Shown piece after piece: positions 19,675-27,734 of a DNA stretch of 31,628 bases. The DNA is from an uncultured Oscillospiraceae bacterium (GTDB lineage Bacteria; Bacillota; Clostridia; Oscillospirales; Acutalibacteraceae): NCBI GenBank assembly GCA_900549755.1, contig URPQ01000017.1, positions 1 to 31,628 on the forward strand, given 5' to 3'. Within the stretch, counting starts at the first letter, position 1. Every line of letters starts with the position of its first letter. The notes below the pieces were generated by a model. It ran no database searches. It was not told where the DNA came from and was given only the letters and a program-made list of their open reading frames with translations. The position numbers and the translations under genes were made by a program.

Positions 19675-20544
19675 TTATTCCTTTATTCCGGCGCTGCTCA
19701 TGGTTTCCATTACGTTGCCCTGCGTTACGGCGTACACCGTTACCGGGGGTATCATAAGTATTACCGTAGCCGCCATTGCGCTGCCCGACCTTGCTATGCC
19801 GCCGGCGGTAACCTGACTTAATATCATAGGCAGTGTTTTAATGTTTTCGCTTAAAACCGTGCCGCTCGGGTTTACCGACCACATATCGCGGAATGCGAAA
19901 AGCGCCAGGGTCATCCAGCAGGGCTTAACAAGCGGAAAAGCTATTTGAAAAAATATTCTCGAATATCCCGCGCCGTCAATCCGCGCCGCCTCCACCAAAG
20001 ATACCGGTATGCTCGATTCCATATACTGCTTCATAAGAAAAACTCCGAGCGCCGAGGGAAGATAGGGCAGTATATATACAAGATACGTATCTATAAGCCG
20101 CAGCTTTGAAAAAACAAGATACTGCGGAATTGCAAGCGTGTAGGAGTTATACAAAAGCGAAAACTGAACTATTACAAACAGCGCGGCTATAAGCCTGTTG
20201 CCCTTCCACTGGGTAAGCACAAACGCCGCCATTGCTGCCACTATAACGTGCAGCACGGTAGTTAAAATACTTACAAGCAGGCTGTTGAAGATATATCTTG
20301 AAAGCGGAACGCTCAACTTTGAAATAAGCCCGGGCAGAGCCGTGTAATTTGAAAGGGTGGGACGAACCACATAAAACCTCGGCGGAAATGCGAGAAGCTC
20401 GTCAAGCGGCTTAAAGGAGGTAATTACCGAGTAGATAAGCGGTAGTATTGTGAAAAGTCCCGCTGCGAAAAGCACGGTAAAATAGAAGAAATTTCCCACT
20501 TTTGAGCGCGTGTATCTTTTAATGTTCGATTTTTGCCTATTCAT
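19675..20544 (-). CDS. Carbohydrate ABC transporter permease (MalG-like), second importer
   Basis: This is a 289-residue permease with about six membrane helices, a MalG-style N-terminal region (SVITSFKPLDELLAFPPRFY) and a strong EAA loop (EAARIDGAGYSRIFFQIAFP). Its partner is the permease upstream, and its likely binding protein is the 901-residue module-bearing protein before that. The ATG has an AGGCGAG site upstream, and the gene lies 23 bases from each neighbour. Sequence differs clearly from the other MalG-like protein in the window, so the two importers are not a recent tandem duplication. Confidence 0.94.
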   Translation of the reverse strand: MNRQKSNIKRYTRSKVGNFFYFTVLFAAGLFTILPLIYSVITSFKPLDELLAFPPRFYVVRPTLSNYTALPGLISKLSVPLSRYIFNSLLVSILTTVLHVIVAAMAAFVLTQWKGNRLIAALFVIVQFSLLYNSYTLAIPQYLVFSKLRLIDTYLVYILPYLPSALGVFLMKQYMESSIPVSLVEAARIDGAGYSRIFFQIAFPLVKPCWMTLALFAFRDMWSVNPSGTVLSENIKTLPMILSQVTAGGIARSGSAMAATVILMIPPVTVYAVTQGNVMETMSSAGIKE

Positions 20545-20567
20545 AATCTCGCCTGCCTTTCTTCGGT

Positions 20568-21488
20568 TTATTTTCCAAGGGATGCCACCGCTTTGCCTAT
20601 AACCACTCTTGTAAACGCCATAATCGCAAACAGGAATACCGACATTGCCGCCGCAAGTCCCATTTCGTAGCGTGTGCCGCCAATATCGGTAAGCAGGGTT
20701 ACAAGCGTATCCGCGCAGTAGTTAACGCTCGGGTAGCCGCAAAGGGTGCTTGCTATTCCGCTTACCGAAAACGCGCTTTGTATTTGCATTACGCAGCTGA
20801 AAAGAATTATTTCCTTCATAGAGGGCAGCGTTATGTACCAAAGCTCCACCCAGCGGTTTTTAACGCCGTCTATAGCGCCCGCCTCGTACATTTCGGGGTT
20901 AACGTTCTGCAAGCCCGAAATATTGGCAAGGAACGAAACGCCCATACTGCACCAAAGCTGAACTATCATAACAAGCGTAAACGCATAGGCGGGGTCTTTA
21001 AACCACTGTATCGGCTCTATTATAATTCCCATTGCCATAAGGCTGCTGTTGATATAGCCGTAGCTTTCGCCGCTGAAAAGCACCTGCCAAATAAAGTAGA
21101 CGTTGCCCATAAGTGCGGGAGAGTAGAAAAGGAAGGAAAGCAGCGTGCGCATTCCCCTGCCCAACTCGTTTATCATCCAGGCAAGCACAAACGAGAGCAA
21201 AAAGCCTATAGGGCCTGTTATAATTGCGAAAAGAACGGTGTTTTTTACGCATATCCAAAAGACCTCGTCCTCAAGCAGCATTGTTATGTAATTGCCAAGC
21301 CCCGCAAATTCAAGCTGATGCACCATATCATAATTGAAAAAGCTAAGTACCACGGAGGATATGATAGGTATTACGGTAAACGCGATAAAAAGAATTAAAA
21401 AGGGTAAAAGCATAAGTAAAAGCGGCAGCTTTTCGCGGTTTTCGCGCTTATGATAGCGTGTGCTGCCCGAAATTTCCGTTTTGGTCAA
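20568..21488 (-). CDS. Carbohydrate ABC transporter permease (MalF-like), second importer
   Basis: This is about 306 residues with six membrane helices starting near LLLMLLPFLILFIAF and an EAA loop reading YEAGAIDGVKNRWVELWYITLP. The frame is open from a TTG at 21527, but that would overlap the preceding gene and has no ribosome binding site. The TTG at 21488, nine bases after GGGGAG and 16 bases beyond the preceding stop, is the better start. This means a TTG start either way. It forms the second importer with the next permease and the preceding binding protein. Confidence 0.9.
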   Translation of the reverse strand: MTKTEISGSTRYHKRENREKLPLLLMLLPFLILFIAFTVIPIISSVVLSFFNYDMVHQLEFAGLGNYITMLLEDEVFWICVKNTVLFAIITGPIGFLLSFVLAWMINELGRGMRTLLSFLFYSPALMGNVYFIWQVLFSGESYGYINSSLMAMGIIIEPIQWFKDPAYAFTLVMIVQLWCSMGVSFLANISGLQNVNPEMYEAGAIDGVKNRWVELWYITLPSMKEIILFSCVMQIQSAFSVSGIASTLCGYPSVNYCADTLVTLLTDIGGTRYEMGLAAAMSVFLFAIMAFTRVVIGKAVASLGK

Positions 21489-21504
21489 CTTTAAGCTCTC
21501 CCCT

Positions 21505-24210
21505 CTAATTCTTTTCGTACTGCGCAATTTTGCGTTTTATTTCATTATCCGCCACAGCACCCCATTTGTATAGCATATCGCGCGGATTTTCGTTCTGAAC
21601 CACAACGTTCCAGTATGCCTGTTCAAGCACGCGGGTCATATAGTAGCTGCCGGGAATTTCGTTAAACTCCCCTACCGAGTTCCACTGATTTCTGAGACTT
21701 GTGAAATTATCGCCGTCCCATGAAAGCTCGCCCGCCGCCTCAATATTTGAAACGGCAACTCTGCCGGCAATTCCGAGCATTCCCTCAAGCGAGCGGCTGT
21801 AGGATACCTGGGTTTCGGCGGAGGTCCACCATTTCAAAAACTCCCACGTTTCCTTTTCGCGGCCCGTATCCTTTAATATCATACACGCCGTGCCCGCCCC
21901 GGCGGAGGAATTATCTATACTACCATCCTCTCTTACCGTTCCGGGCAGCTCAAACATCTGCCATTTGCCGTTAATTTCGGGGGCGGTAGCCTTTAAAGTG
22001 GCGTACATTATGTAATCCTGAATACCGAGCGGCATAAGCCCGGTTCTGAACCTGTTATAGAAATTATAGGTCATGGGGCAATCGTATTTATTGAAGAAAT
22101 CGGTATACATTTCAAACGCGCTGACCGAAGCGGGCGAAAGCAGATCCGTTGCGTTAAGCTCCGCGTTGTAAAGGTTGCCGCCCTTTTGCAGCAGCAGCGA
22201 TTGATATATACCCGCAATTCCCGTTTCTAAGTTGTTGCCCGAAAGAATTTTGTTAACGCCTATAAATTCATCCCATGTGCGGGGCACCGAAAGCCCTGAT
22301 TCCTCAAAAATATCGGTGCGTATGAACATCATCATAAAGCTTTGCGTATCGGGCAATGCGTATACCCCGTTTTTATACTTATAGGGATTAAGCGCGTTTG
22401 CGGAAAAACGCTTGGTTATTTCCTCAAAATCCTCAAACTGCGATAAATCGTAAAGCGCGCCGCGCATTGCAAGGTTAATCGGCTCGGTTCTTACATGCTG
22501 CAATACGCAATCGGGCATATTGCCCGAAAGTATTCCCTGAACAAGCGATGCGTTCGTTATCTTAACATCCACCGCTATTCCGGTTTTTTCGGTAAACCCG
22601 CTTTGAATAAGGAAGTTAAGCACCTGCGCCTGATCTCTGCCCCAGTTGACCCAAAGGGTCAGCTTTTTATCGTTATCCGCAACATCCGATATATTGTTAT
22701 AATCAACAACAAAGGACGCTATAAATCTTTCGGCGGAGTATGCCGCTTTTTCAAAAATATTTCGGTTGCCCTTTACCTTTTCGGCATTCTTTGAAGAAAA
22801 AGTAAAGGTATCAATATCAAGCGGCATGCTCATCATATCGTAAAGCGCGGCGCTGAGCGATGAGTAATTGGAATAATAAACCGATTTATACTGCTGCGCC
22901 TTATACTTGTATTTAAGCATTGAGGCTATAGTGTTAGCCATTGAATTTATTGTTGATACCGTTGAGCCGCCGCGCTTGCCCGAAAGCTCCTCGTAGCTTT
23001 TTGCAAGTTTTTCAAGCCGCCCCTTTATATCGGTAAGATTTTCTTCAAAATCGGGTATCTGCCCGAAAAGGTTATAGTCGCGGTTGGCGTCGGGCGTTTC
23101 ACCCGTTACCATTACAAGCCTGCGGTAAAGCGTTCCTATATCGTAAACCGTGTTTTCAAGGCTTTCGCAAAATTCGGATAAAGGACCGAGCGTAACGCAA
23201 AGTGAAAGCGTATGCTTGCCTTTTTTCAGCTCAAAAAGATATGGTTCGCCGTTCTCATCGGCTATTTTTTTAAGCTTCCACCCGCTGTTATACGGGAATG
23301 CAAGCTCTGCCGCCTCGGAAAACGGGGTCTCGCCGTCAATTGTAAGGCTGCGGTAGGAATTGCCGTTGAGTATGTAATTCTGGCGGTAATAAATCGATAT
23401 TGCGTAAAGACCGTCCTCGGGAATGTCAACTTCCCAATAAAGCGCGTCGCCCACATCCGACCAGTTACTGCCGCCTATATAGTTTATTTTTTGGTAATAC
23501 GCATTTGCGGGGTATACATTCGGCGTTGTGCTGTCCGATTTAGCACCCAAATCCGCCGAGGATTTTTTATTTGCGCCTTCCCCCTCAATAAGCAGCGTTT
23601 CACCCTTGTATTCGGAAAAAGTGTAACCCGCCGAAACATTTTTATAGCTTTCGGCTTTTTTAACGCCGCATAGCTTTATCGCATAAAGCCTGAACGGCAG
23701 CGCGGAGGGCGTTATTTTCAGCGAATGCCCGCCTTTTTCAAAATAAAAGCGACAGGGCTCTGCCGAAAAGCCCGAGGTATCTGTTAAGCGGCAGCTGTGC
23801 TTTTCCTTTATTTCCTCCTGCGCGGGTGCAAACTCATTGCCCACGCCGTCGGTACGCACCTTGCCCGAATCCCTGTAATAGCGCGGCAGTGTAAATTCTT
23901 CTGCCGAATCAAACGGGTATTCGCCGTCTGTCATTAAGCCGAATTGCAAGTTCCCGTCTGCGTCCGTTTCAGAGCAATACTCAAAGGAGAGATTGTAAAA
24001 ACCGCTTTCGGTTACGTTAAATTCAGCCGTCAGCTCGCTGCCCTTTTTGCAAAGAGCGTTGCCTTCAAAAACGGTAATTTCGTTCTGCGGGCATACTGCG
24101 GTATCAAACCTGTTCAGATAAGCGGTGTACCCGTTATCCGCCGCCGACGCACTAAAGGCGGCTGATATAAGCGTAAGAACGCAAATAAGCAACGAGGCTG
24201 TTTTTTTCAT
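21505..24210 (-). CDS. Large solute-binding protein with N-terminal carbohydrate-binding-like modules
   Basis: This is a 901-residue protein. The ATG at 24210 is chosen over the one at 24249 because AAGGAG lies seven bases upstream and the product then begins with a clean signal peptide (MKKTASLL to ASA, about residue 23). It has no lipobox Cys and no membrane anchor. Residues about 45-185 and 200-368 are two beta-rich modules (ESGFYNLSFEY and EDGLYAISIYY, each followed by KGGHSLKI/KGKHTLSL), like the modules that present polysaccharide. A helical linker (about 378-505) leads to a family 1 solute-binding fold (about 515-900: LTLWVNWGRDQ, WDEFIGVNKILS, EFLKWWTSAETQ). It probably captures a large glycan or oligosaccharide for the two permeases that follow. 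Without a lipid anchor, retention at the membrane is unexplained. It lies 35 bases after the DUF4965-type gene. Confidence 0.87.
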   Translation of the reverse strand: MKKTASLLICVLTLISAAFSASAADNGYTAYLNRFDTAVCPQNEITVFEGNALCKKGSELTAEFNVTESGFYNLSFEYCSETDADGNLQFGLMTDGEYPFDSAEEFTLPRYYRDSGKVRTDGVGNEFAPAQEEIKEKHSCRLTDTSGFSAEPCRFYFEKGGHSLKITPSALPFRLYAIKLCGVKKAESYKNVSAGYTFSEYKGETLLIEGEGANKKSSADLGAKSDSTTPNVYPANAYYQKINYIGGSNWSDVGDALYWEVDIPEDGLYAISIYYRQNYILNGNSYRSLTIDGETPFSEAAELAFPYNSGWKLKKIADENGEPYLFELKKGKHTLSLCVTLGPLSEFCESLENTVYDIGTLYRRLVMVTGETPDANRDYNLFGQIPDFEENLTDIKGRLEKLAKSYEELSGKRGGSTVSTINSMANTIASMLKYKYKAQQYKSVYYSNYSSLSAALYDMMSMPLDIDTFTFSSKNAEKVKGNRNIFEKAAYSAERFIASFVVDYNNISDVADNDKKLTLWVNWGRDQAQVLNFLIQSGFTEKTGIAVDVKITNASLVQGILSGNMPDCVLQHVRTEPINLAMRGALYDLSQFEDFEEITKRFSANALNPYKYKNGVYALPDTQSFMMMFIRTDIFEESGLSVPRTWDEFIGVNKILSGNNLETGIAGIYQSLLLQKGGNLYNAELNATDLLSPASVSAFEMYTDFFNKYDCPMTYNFYNRFRTGLMPLGIQDYIMYATLKATAPEINGKWQMFELPGTVREDGSIDNSSAGAGTACMILKDTGREKETWEFLKWWTSAETQVSYSRSLEGMLGIAGRVAVSNIEAAGELSWDGDNFTSLRNQWNSVGEFNEIPGSYYMTRVLEQAYWNVVVQNENPRDMLYKWGAVADNEIKRKIAQYEKN

Positions 24211-24245
24211 GCTATCTCTCCTTTTCGGGAATAAACCGCCGAAAA

Positions 24246-26120
24246 TCATTCAAAAATGTCCGATTCCGCAAGCAGGCGCATCCATAGCCCGCCCTGCACG
24301 GTTCTGTTTTGAAAAAGCTGCTTTTTCGCAGTGTCGGTATCGTACCAGTCGGTCAGCGGCGCGCGGCTCTGCGTTTCGTTGTATGAAAGCCAAAGCGGTC
24401 TTATAAAATCTTCAAAATCCTTTTGAGTCTCGGCAAAGCAGGCGCACCACAAAAGCCAGTCCGACTTGGTGTAAACCGCGCGGTTATCAAGCGGAAGACC
24501 GTACTTGTTAAAACGCGCGAAATAGCTTTTAAATTCGTTTTCGGAAACCTTTTTATCAAAAAGCCCTAATTTTAAAACCTTATCCCATATAAGATTATAT
24601 TTCATACTGTATGTATCGGGTCGGTCAAAGGCAAGGCGGTAGCTGCCGTCGGTATTCGCTGCCTTTTCGCACCACTCGTCAGCCATTTTTTCGGCTGCCG
24701 CACGGTAGCGCCCTTCGCTCTTGTCATCCCCCGTAATGCCGCACACCCTCGCATATGCCCCGAGGGCGCATATCGCTTTAAGCGAAAGATTGCAATTGTG
24801 CGCCAAATGCCCCGCAAAATCGTCGGTGCAAAGCTGGTTGGCAGGGTCAAAGCCGTTTTCAAGCAGATATTCCGCCCATTTATCGGTGGTTTTTTTATGC
24901 TCCGAAAAGAAATCGTACTTTTTCTCCGCAAGCGCTAAGGCGGATACCAAAAGCAGCATATTTCCGCACTCTTCTATCGGCATTTGGTATTCAAGGCGGC
25001 TGTCGTAATAGGTCTGCCCGTTAAGCAGCGGGTATGTTCCCACGTCATGCGGCGCAAAATCGTATTGCCAGCCCTCTTTTTCAACATATCTGAACACCGG
25101 GCGCAGCATTCCGCGCAAAAGCTCGGTGTTGTAATAAAGAAACATAGGCGAAGACGGATAGCTTATATCCACCGTTGCGGCGCAGCCGTTGCTTGAGCAT
25201 TCTTTGGATATCCATAAAAGCTCGCCGTCAGGCCCCGTAACCGCCTTGTGCGCGCCCATAACCTGCCTGAAAGCGGCGGTTAAAAGCTCGGCGTACATTT
25301 CGCCGCCCTCTTTTTCGGCGTCCGAAAACAGTTTTTCGTCAAATTCATCCGCTCGGCGCTTAACGCTGCCGTATTCATCAATTGCCTCGTTTACAGCCGT
25401 TACAATGCTCTTGCCGTTTTTATTCCAGACCGATACGCAGCGCTTGCCGAAATACTCTATCGATGCGGTATCGTCATAAGCGAATACAAAAAGCGCTTTC
25501 CCCGCGCCGACAGGCACTTTACAGCCCACATAAGTCATGGTATCGGTACGCTTGGTATAAAGCGCGGCGTCGGCGTTTTTTGTACCGAGGTAGAAATATC
25601 CGTAATCTATGCAAATGCTGTCCCCCGCGGTTTTTAAAACGGGCTGCTCCGCACTTCCCATACGTATAAGCGGAAAGCGGTTGGAAACATTTTCGGTCAC
25701 CACGCGGTACTGCCCCGCCTCCTGCAGGCAAAGCTGCTCGGACGCCTCAATTTTTATAACCGCGTTTTGTACGCCCGATACTTCGGCGTAAAGATATGTA
25801 ACCGGTCGGGACAGCAGCTCTGTATCATTCGGCAGCAGCGGGCTTGTAAAGGTAGCTTTAAGCAAAATTTCGCCGTATTCAAATTCATAAACGGTGGAAA
25901 GCGCGGTTACCGAAACGCTTTTCTGTTTCATTTTTTCCCGCCCGTGCGCATCGCCCATAAAGCAAAGGCTTTTTTCGCCCGTTTCAAGCAGACCGATAAT
26001 GCTGTTCGGTTTCCCGCACCAGTGTACCGTGCCGCCCGCGTTCAGTTCGTCCGAAAAGGACCAAACGTTAAAATACGGATCGCATATTATAAGCGGGTAC
26101 GCGGGCATTCTGAGCTTCAT
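24246..26120 (-). CDS. Glutaminase A-like (DUF4965/DUF1793-type) protein, probable (alpha/alpha)6 hydrolase
   Basis: This is 624 residues with no signal peptide, so probably cytoplasmic. The N-terminal part has the family opening PLIICDPYFNVWSFSDEL followed by TVHWCGK. The C-terminal helical part carries the diagnostic motifs FAPHDVGTYP (355-364), MPIEECGNML (380-389) and TDDFAGHLAHNCNLSLKAI (432-450), with Asp/Glu residues in each. Members are annotated as fungal glutaminase A-like, but bacterial ones sit in sugar-use loci, and a glycosidase activity on an imported oligosaccharide is my inference. The start has AGGAG seven bases upstream. It is the first gene of the minus-strand cluster, next to the divergent control region. 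Confidence 0.83.
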   Translation of the reverse strand: MKLRMPAYPLIICDPYFNVWSFSDELNAGGTVHWCGKPNSIIGLLETGEKSLCFMGDAHGREKMKQKSVSVTALSTVYEFEYGEILLKATFTSPLLPNDTELLSRPVTYLYAEVSGVQNAVIKIEASEQLCLQEAGQYRVVTENVSNRFPLIRMGSAEQPVLKTAGDSICIDYGYFYLGTKNADAALYTKRTDTMTYVGCKVPVGAGKALFVFAYDDTASIEYFGKRCVSVWNKNGKSIVTAVNEAIDEYGSVKRRADEFDEKLFSDAEKEGGEMYAELLTAAFRQVMGAHKAVTGPDGELLWISKECSSNGCAATVDISYPSSPMFLYYNTELLRGMLRPVFRYVEKEGWQYDFAPHDVGTYPLLNGQTYYDSRLEYQMPIEECGNMLLLVSALALAEKKYDFFSEHKKTTDKWAEYLLENGFDPANQLCTDDFAGHLAHNCNLSLKAICALGAYARVCGITGDDKSEGRYRAAAEKMADEWCEKAANTDGSYRLAFDRPDTYSMKYNLIWDKVLKLGLFDKKVSENEFKSYFARFNKYGLPLDNRAVYTKSDWLLWCACFAETQKDFEDFIRPLWLSYNETQSRAPLTDWYDTDTAKKQLFQNRTVQGGLWMRLLAESDIFE

Positions 26121-26180
26121 ACTTTTTCTCCTGACATTGATAGTTTAATACATTAGTGTTTTATCAAAAATACGCCTTTC

Positions 26181-26248
26181 GCAACAGACAGAAAACCGTG
26201 TTAAAACCAACATAATTTTCTGATTGGTGCAAGGCAGAAAAACGGTGT
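26181..26248. repeat. Pair of 20-21 bp imperfect direct repeats, candidate AraC-type operators
   Basis: GCAACAGACAGAAAACCGTGT (26181-26201) and GCAAGGCAGAAAAACGGTGT (26229-26248) share most positions when one base is gapped, and begin 48 bases apart. AraC-family activators commonly bind imperfect direct repeats of about this length on one face of the helix. The position before the first gene of the operon and the adjacent AraC-type gene make operator function likely but unproven. Confidence 0.45.
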
Positions 26249-26298
26249 ATAATGTATTTGACAAAATCAACAATTATTTTCTTCCGTTCACATTTTAT

Positions 26299-26327
26299 AT
26301 TATAACTATCTTATATACGCATAGCAA
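26299..26327 (-). promoter_or_regulatory. Sigma-A-type promoter for the minus-strand operon
   Basis: Read on the minus strand: TTGCTA (26327-26322), 17-base spacer, perfect TATAAT (26304-26299). Transcription would start near 26292, about 170 bases before the first start codon. Confidence 0.5.
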
Positions 26328-26477
26328 TACATTATTTCACCGTAAAAGTATAAAATATTATATAATGCTATTTGCTTAAATTATTTTAAAAAACGGCGAT
26401 TTTGCATATCAGCCACATTTTTACAGCAATAATTTGTACCTATTTTTGTTTATTTAAATAAAAAAATCCGTTACATA

Positions 26478-26505
26478 TTGCAATTTCAGCGATATACGCT
26501 ATAAT
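26478..26505 (+). promoter_or_regulatory. Sigma-A-type promoter for the AraC-family regulator
   Basis: TTGCAA (26478-26483), 16-base spacer, TATAAT (26500-26505); a second overlapping TATAAT follows at 26505-26510. Transcription would start near 26512-26517, about 55 bases before the start codon. Confidence 0.55.
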
Positions 26506-26570
26506 ATAATCAAAAGTAATAAAGTTTAATTTGTTTTATATTTTCCAAGTTTTTCCAAGGGAGTATGCAA

Positions 26571-27392
26571 ATGTACGAGGATCTTTACCTATATAATACG
26601 CAGGGCGTAACCATGCCGTCCAAAATAGTGCTCAGCGGTATCTCCTACTGCGATGCGAATTACCTTATAAACCGCCCAAATTCACGTTTCAGCACGCTTG
26701 AGTATGTAATATCCGGCTCTGGCACTATAATACTTGACGGAAAGAAATACACCGCCTCTGCGGGCGACGCGTATTATCTGCCCTGCAATAAGGACCAGTA
26801 TTATTACTCCGACGCCGAAAACCCATGGCAGAAAATGTTTTTTAACGCCACCGGAAATATTACCAACCTGATTGCGGGCGACCTTATGCTGCTTGATACG
26901 GTGGTTTTTCACGGCTGCGATATATCCGAGCGTATGCGGCAGCTTTTGGATATTAAAAATCAAAGCCTTTCCCCCGTTGAAATGCAAAGAAAGAGCCTTT
27001 TGCTTATGCACGAAATTTTTCTTGAAATTTACGAAAAAACCCGAACCGACACTATGCTCCCGCAGGACCGAAAGGAGCTTAAAGCGCTTAAGGATTTTAT
27101 GGATATAAACATAACGCGAAATATCACTCTCGATGAGCTTGCATTACATATTTTCCGCTCTAAAAATTATGTTATAAAGCTTTTCAGGGAATACTGCAAT
27201 CAAACGCCTTACGAATACTTTTTAAATAAAAAAATGGAGCTTTCGAAGAAACTCCTTGAAGACACAACGCTGCCCATATGGCGAATAGCGGAATATTTAA
27301 ATTTTGAAACCTCAAACTACTTTTCAAGCAGCTTTCGGCGCAGATTCGGCATTTCCCCCCTCACCTACCGCAAGCAGCATACCGAGCTTTAA
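26571..27392 (+). CDS. AraC-family transcriptional regulator
   Basis: This is about 273 residues. The N-terminal half is a cupin-type sugar-sensing domain (GSGTIILDGKKYTASAGDAYYLP). The C-terminal ~100 residues form the double helix-turn-helix of AraC/XylS proteins, from ITLDELALHIFRSKNYVIKLF to the signature NYFSSSFRRRFGISPLTYRK. The ATG at 26571 lies seven bases after AAGGGAG; the in-frame ATG at 26565 is only one base from it and is unlikely. The gene is divergent from the 26 kb operon, so it is the probable sugar-responsive activator of that operon and perhaps of the downstream glycosidase gene. The effector is unknown. Confidence 0.93.
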   Translation: MYEDLYLYNTQGVTMPSKIVLSGISYCDANYLINRPNSRFSTLEYVISGSGTIILDGKKYTASAGDAYYLPCNKDQYYYSDAENPWQKMFFNATGNITNLIAGDLMLLDTVVFHGCDISERMRQLLDIKNQSLSPVEMQRKSLLLMHEIFLEIYEKTRTDTMLPQDRKELKALKDFMDINITRNITLDELALHIFRSKNYVIKLFREYCNQTPYEYFLNKKMELSKKLLEDTTLPIWRIAEYLNFETSNYFSSSFRRRFGISPLTYRKQHTEL

Positions 27393-27431
27393 GATACCAT
27401 TATACCAACAGCCGCAAAATGTTTGCCGTCT

Positions 27432-27450
27432 TAAAGCGCCGGCTTTATTT
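27432..27450 (+). terminator. Weak hairpin after the AraC-family gene
   Basis: TAAAGC-gccg-GCTTTA (27432-27447) followed by TTT could end transcription of the regulator. The stem is only six pairs and the T run is short. It also overlaps the stop codon of the small opposing gene. Confidence 0.25.
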
Positions 27451-27567
27451 CAAGCCTGTGTTATTTTTTCGCCGCGCTTTTTCAAAAAGCTTTGCAAGTC
27501 TGTAAGGGTTGCCGTCAAACAGGCGTGAGCACCTGAGCATCTCCGCCGTTAAAGTCAATTTTTTCAT
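27445..27567 (-). CDS. Small hypothetical protein, 40 residues
   Basis: The product starts MKKLTLTAEMLRCSRLFDGN and continues with PYRLAKLFEKARRK, ending NNTGLK. It is basic and amphipathic, with two likely helices and no membrane segment. AAAGGGGG lies seven to eight bases before the ATG and a TATAAT with an extended TGC lies just upstream (27590-27595), so both transcription and translation signals are present. I do not recognise the family. The gene is convergent with the AraC-type gene and divergent from the DUF5060/GH5-like gene. It may be a small cytoplasmic or nucleic-acid-binding peptide; function is unknown. Confidence 0.55.
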   Translation of the reverse strand: MKKLTLTAEMLRCSRLFDGNPYRLAKLFEKARRKNNTGLK

Positions 27568-27589
27568 AAGGTATTCCCCCTTTCAGTTC

Positions 27590-27618
27590 ATTATAGCACG
27601 TTGAATATCTTTTTAAAA
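27590..27618 (-). promoter_or_regulatory. Extended -10 promoter for the small ORF
   Basis: On the minus strand the -10 is TATAAT (27595-27590), preceded by TGC. A weak TTTTAA (27618-27613) sits 17 bases upstream as the -35. The start codon at 27567 is about 16 bases beyond the expected transcription start. Confidence 0.5.
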
Positions 27619-27671
27619 TACAAAAAATAAGTCTGTAAAGTATAAAATATCCCCCAATTACTCACACGCTA

Positions 27672-27701
27672 TTGACAGGCCTTCATAAAGCCTGTTATAT
27701 T
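27672..27701 (+). promoter_or_regulatory. Strong sigma-A-type promoter of the DUF5060/GH5-like gene
   Basis: Perfect TTGACA (27672-27677) is followed after 17-18 bases by TTATAT/TATATT (27695-27701), with TG just before it. The leader would be only about 20-28 bases and includes AAAAGGA at 27715-27721. The cytoplasmic glycosidase therefore has its own promoter rather than depending on the regulator gene's. Confidence 0.7.
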
Positions 27702-27734
27702 AGCCATAAAATATAAAAGGACACGGTGATAGCT

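Larger units (their letters stand above)
26121..26570. promoter_or_regulatory. Divergent AT-rich control region of the glycan locus
   Basis: This 450-base stretch separates the minus-strand operon from the plus-strand AraC-type regulator and is much richer in A+T than the genes around it. It holds a minus-strand promoter (26299-26327), a plus-strand promoter (26478-26505) and a pair of long direct repeats (26181-26201 and 26229-26248) that are candidate regulator sites. No ORF or RNA gene was found. If the 26299-26327 promoter is used, the operon has a leader of about 170 bases containing the repeats. A second possibility is a poorly conserved activator-dependent promoter between 26130 and 26180. 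Confidence 0.7.

Noticed and set aside
24211..24249. ATG overlapping the DUF4965-type stop as start of the 901-residue binding protein
   Set aside because: It gives an ATGA overlap, but the ATG at 24210 has a strong AAGGAG and yields a clean signal peptide.
26249..26263. Plus-strand TATAAT followed by TTGACA in the divergent region
   Set aside because: The two hexamers are in the wrong order and no -10 lies 17 bases after the TTGACA (CTTCCG there).
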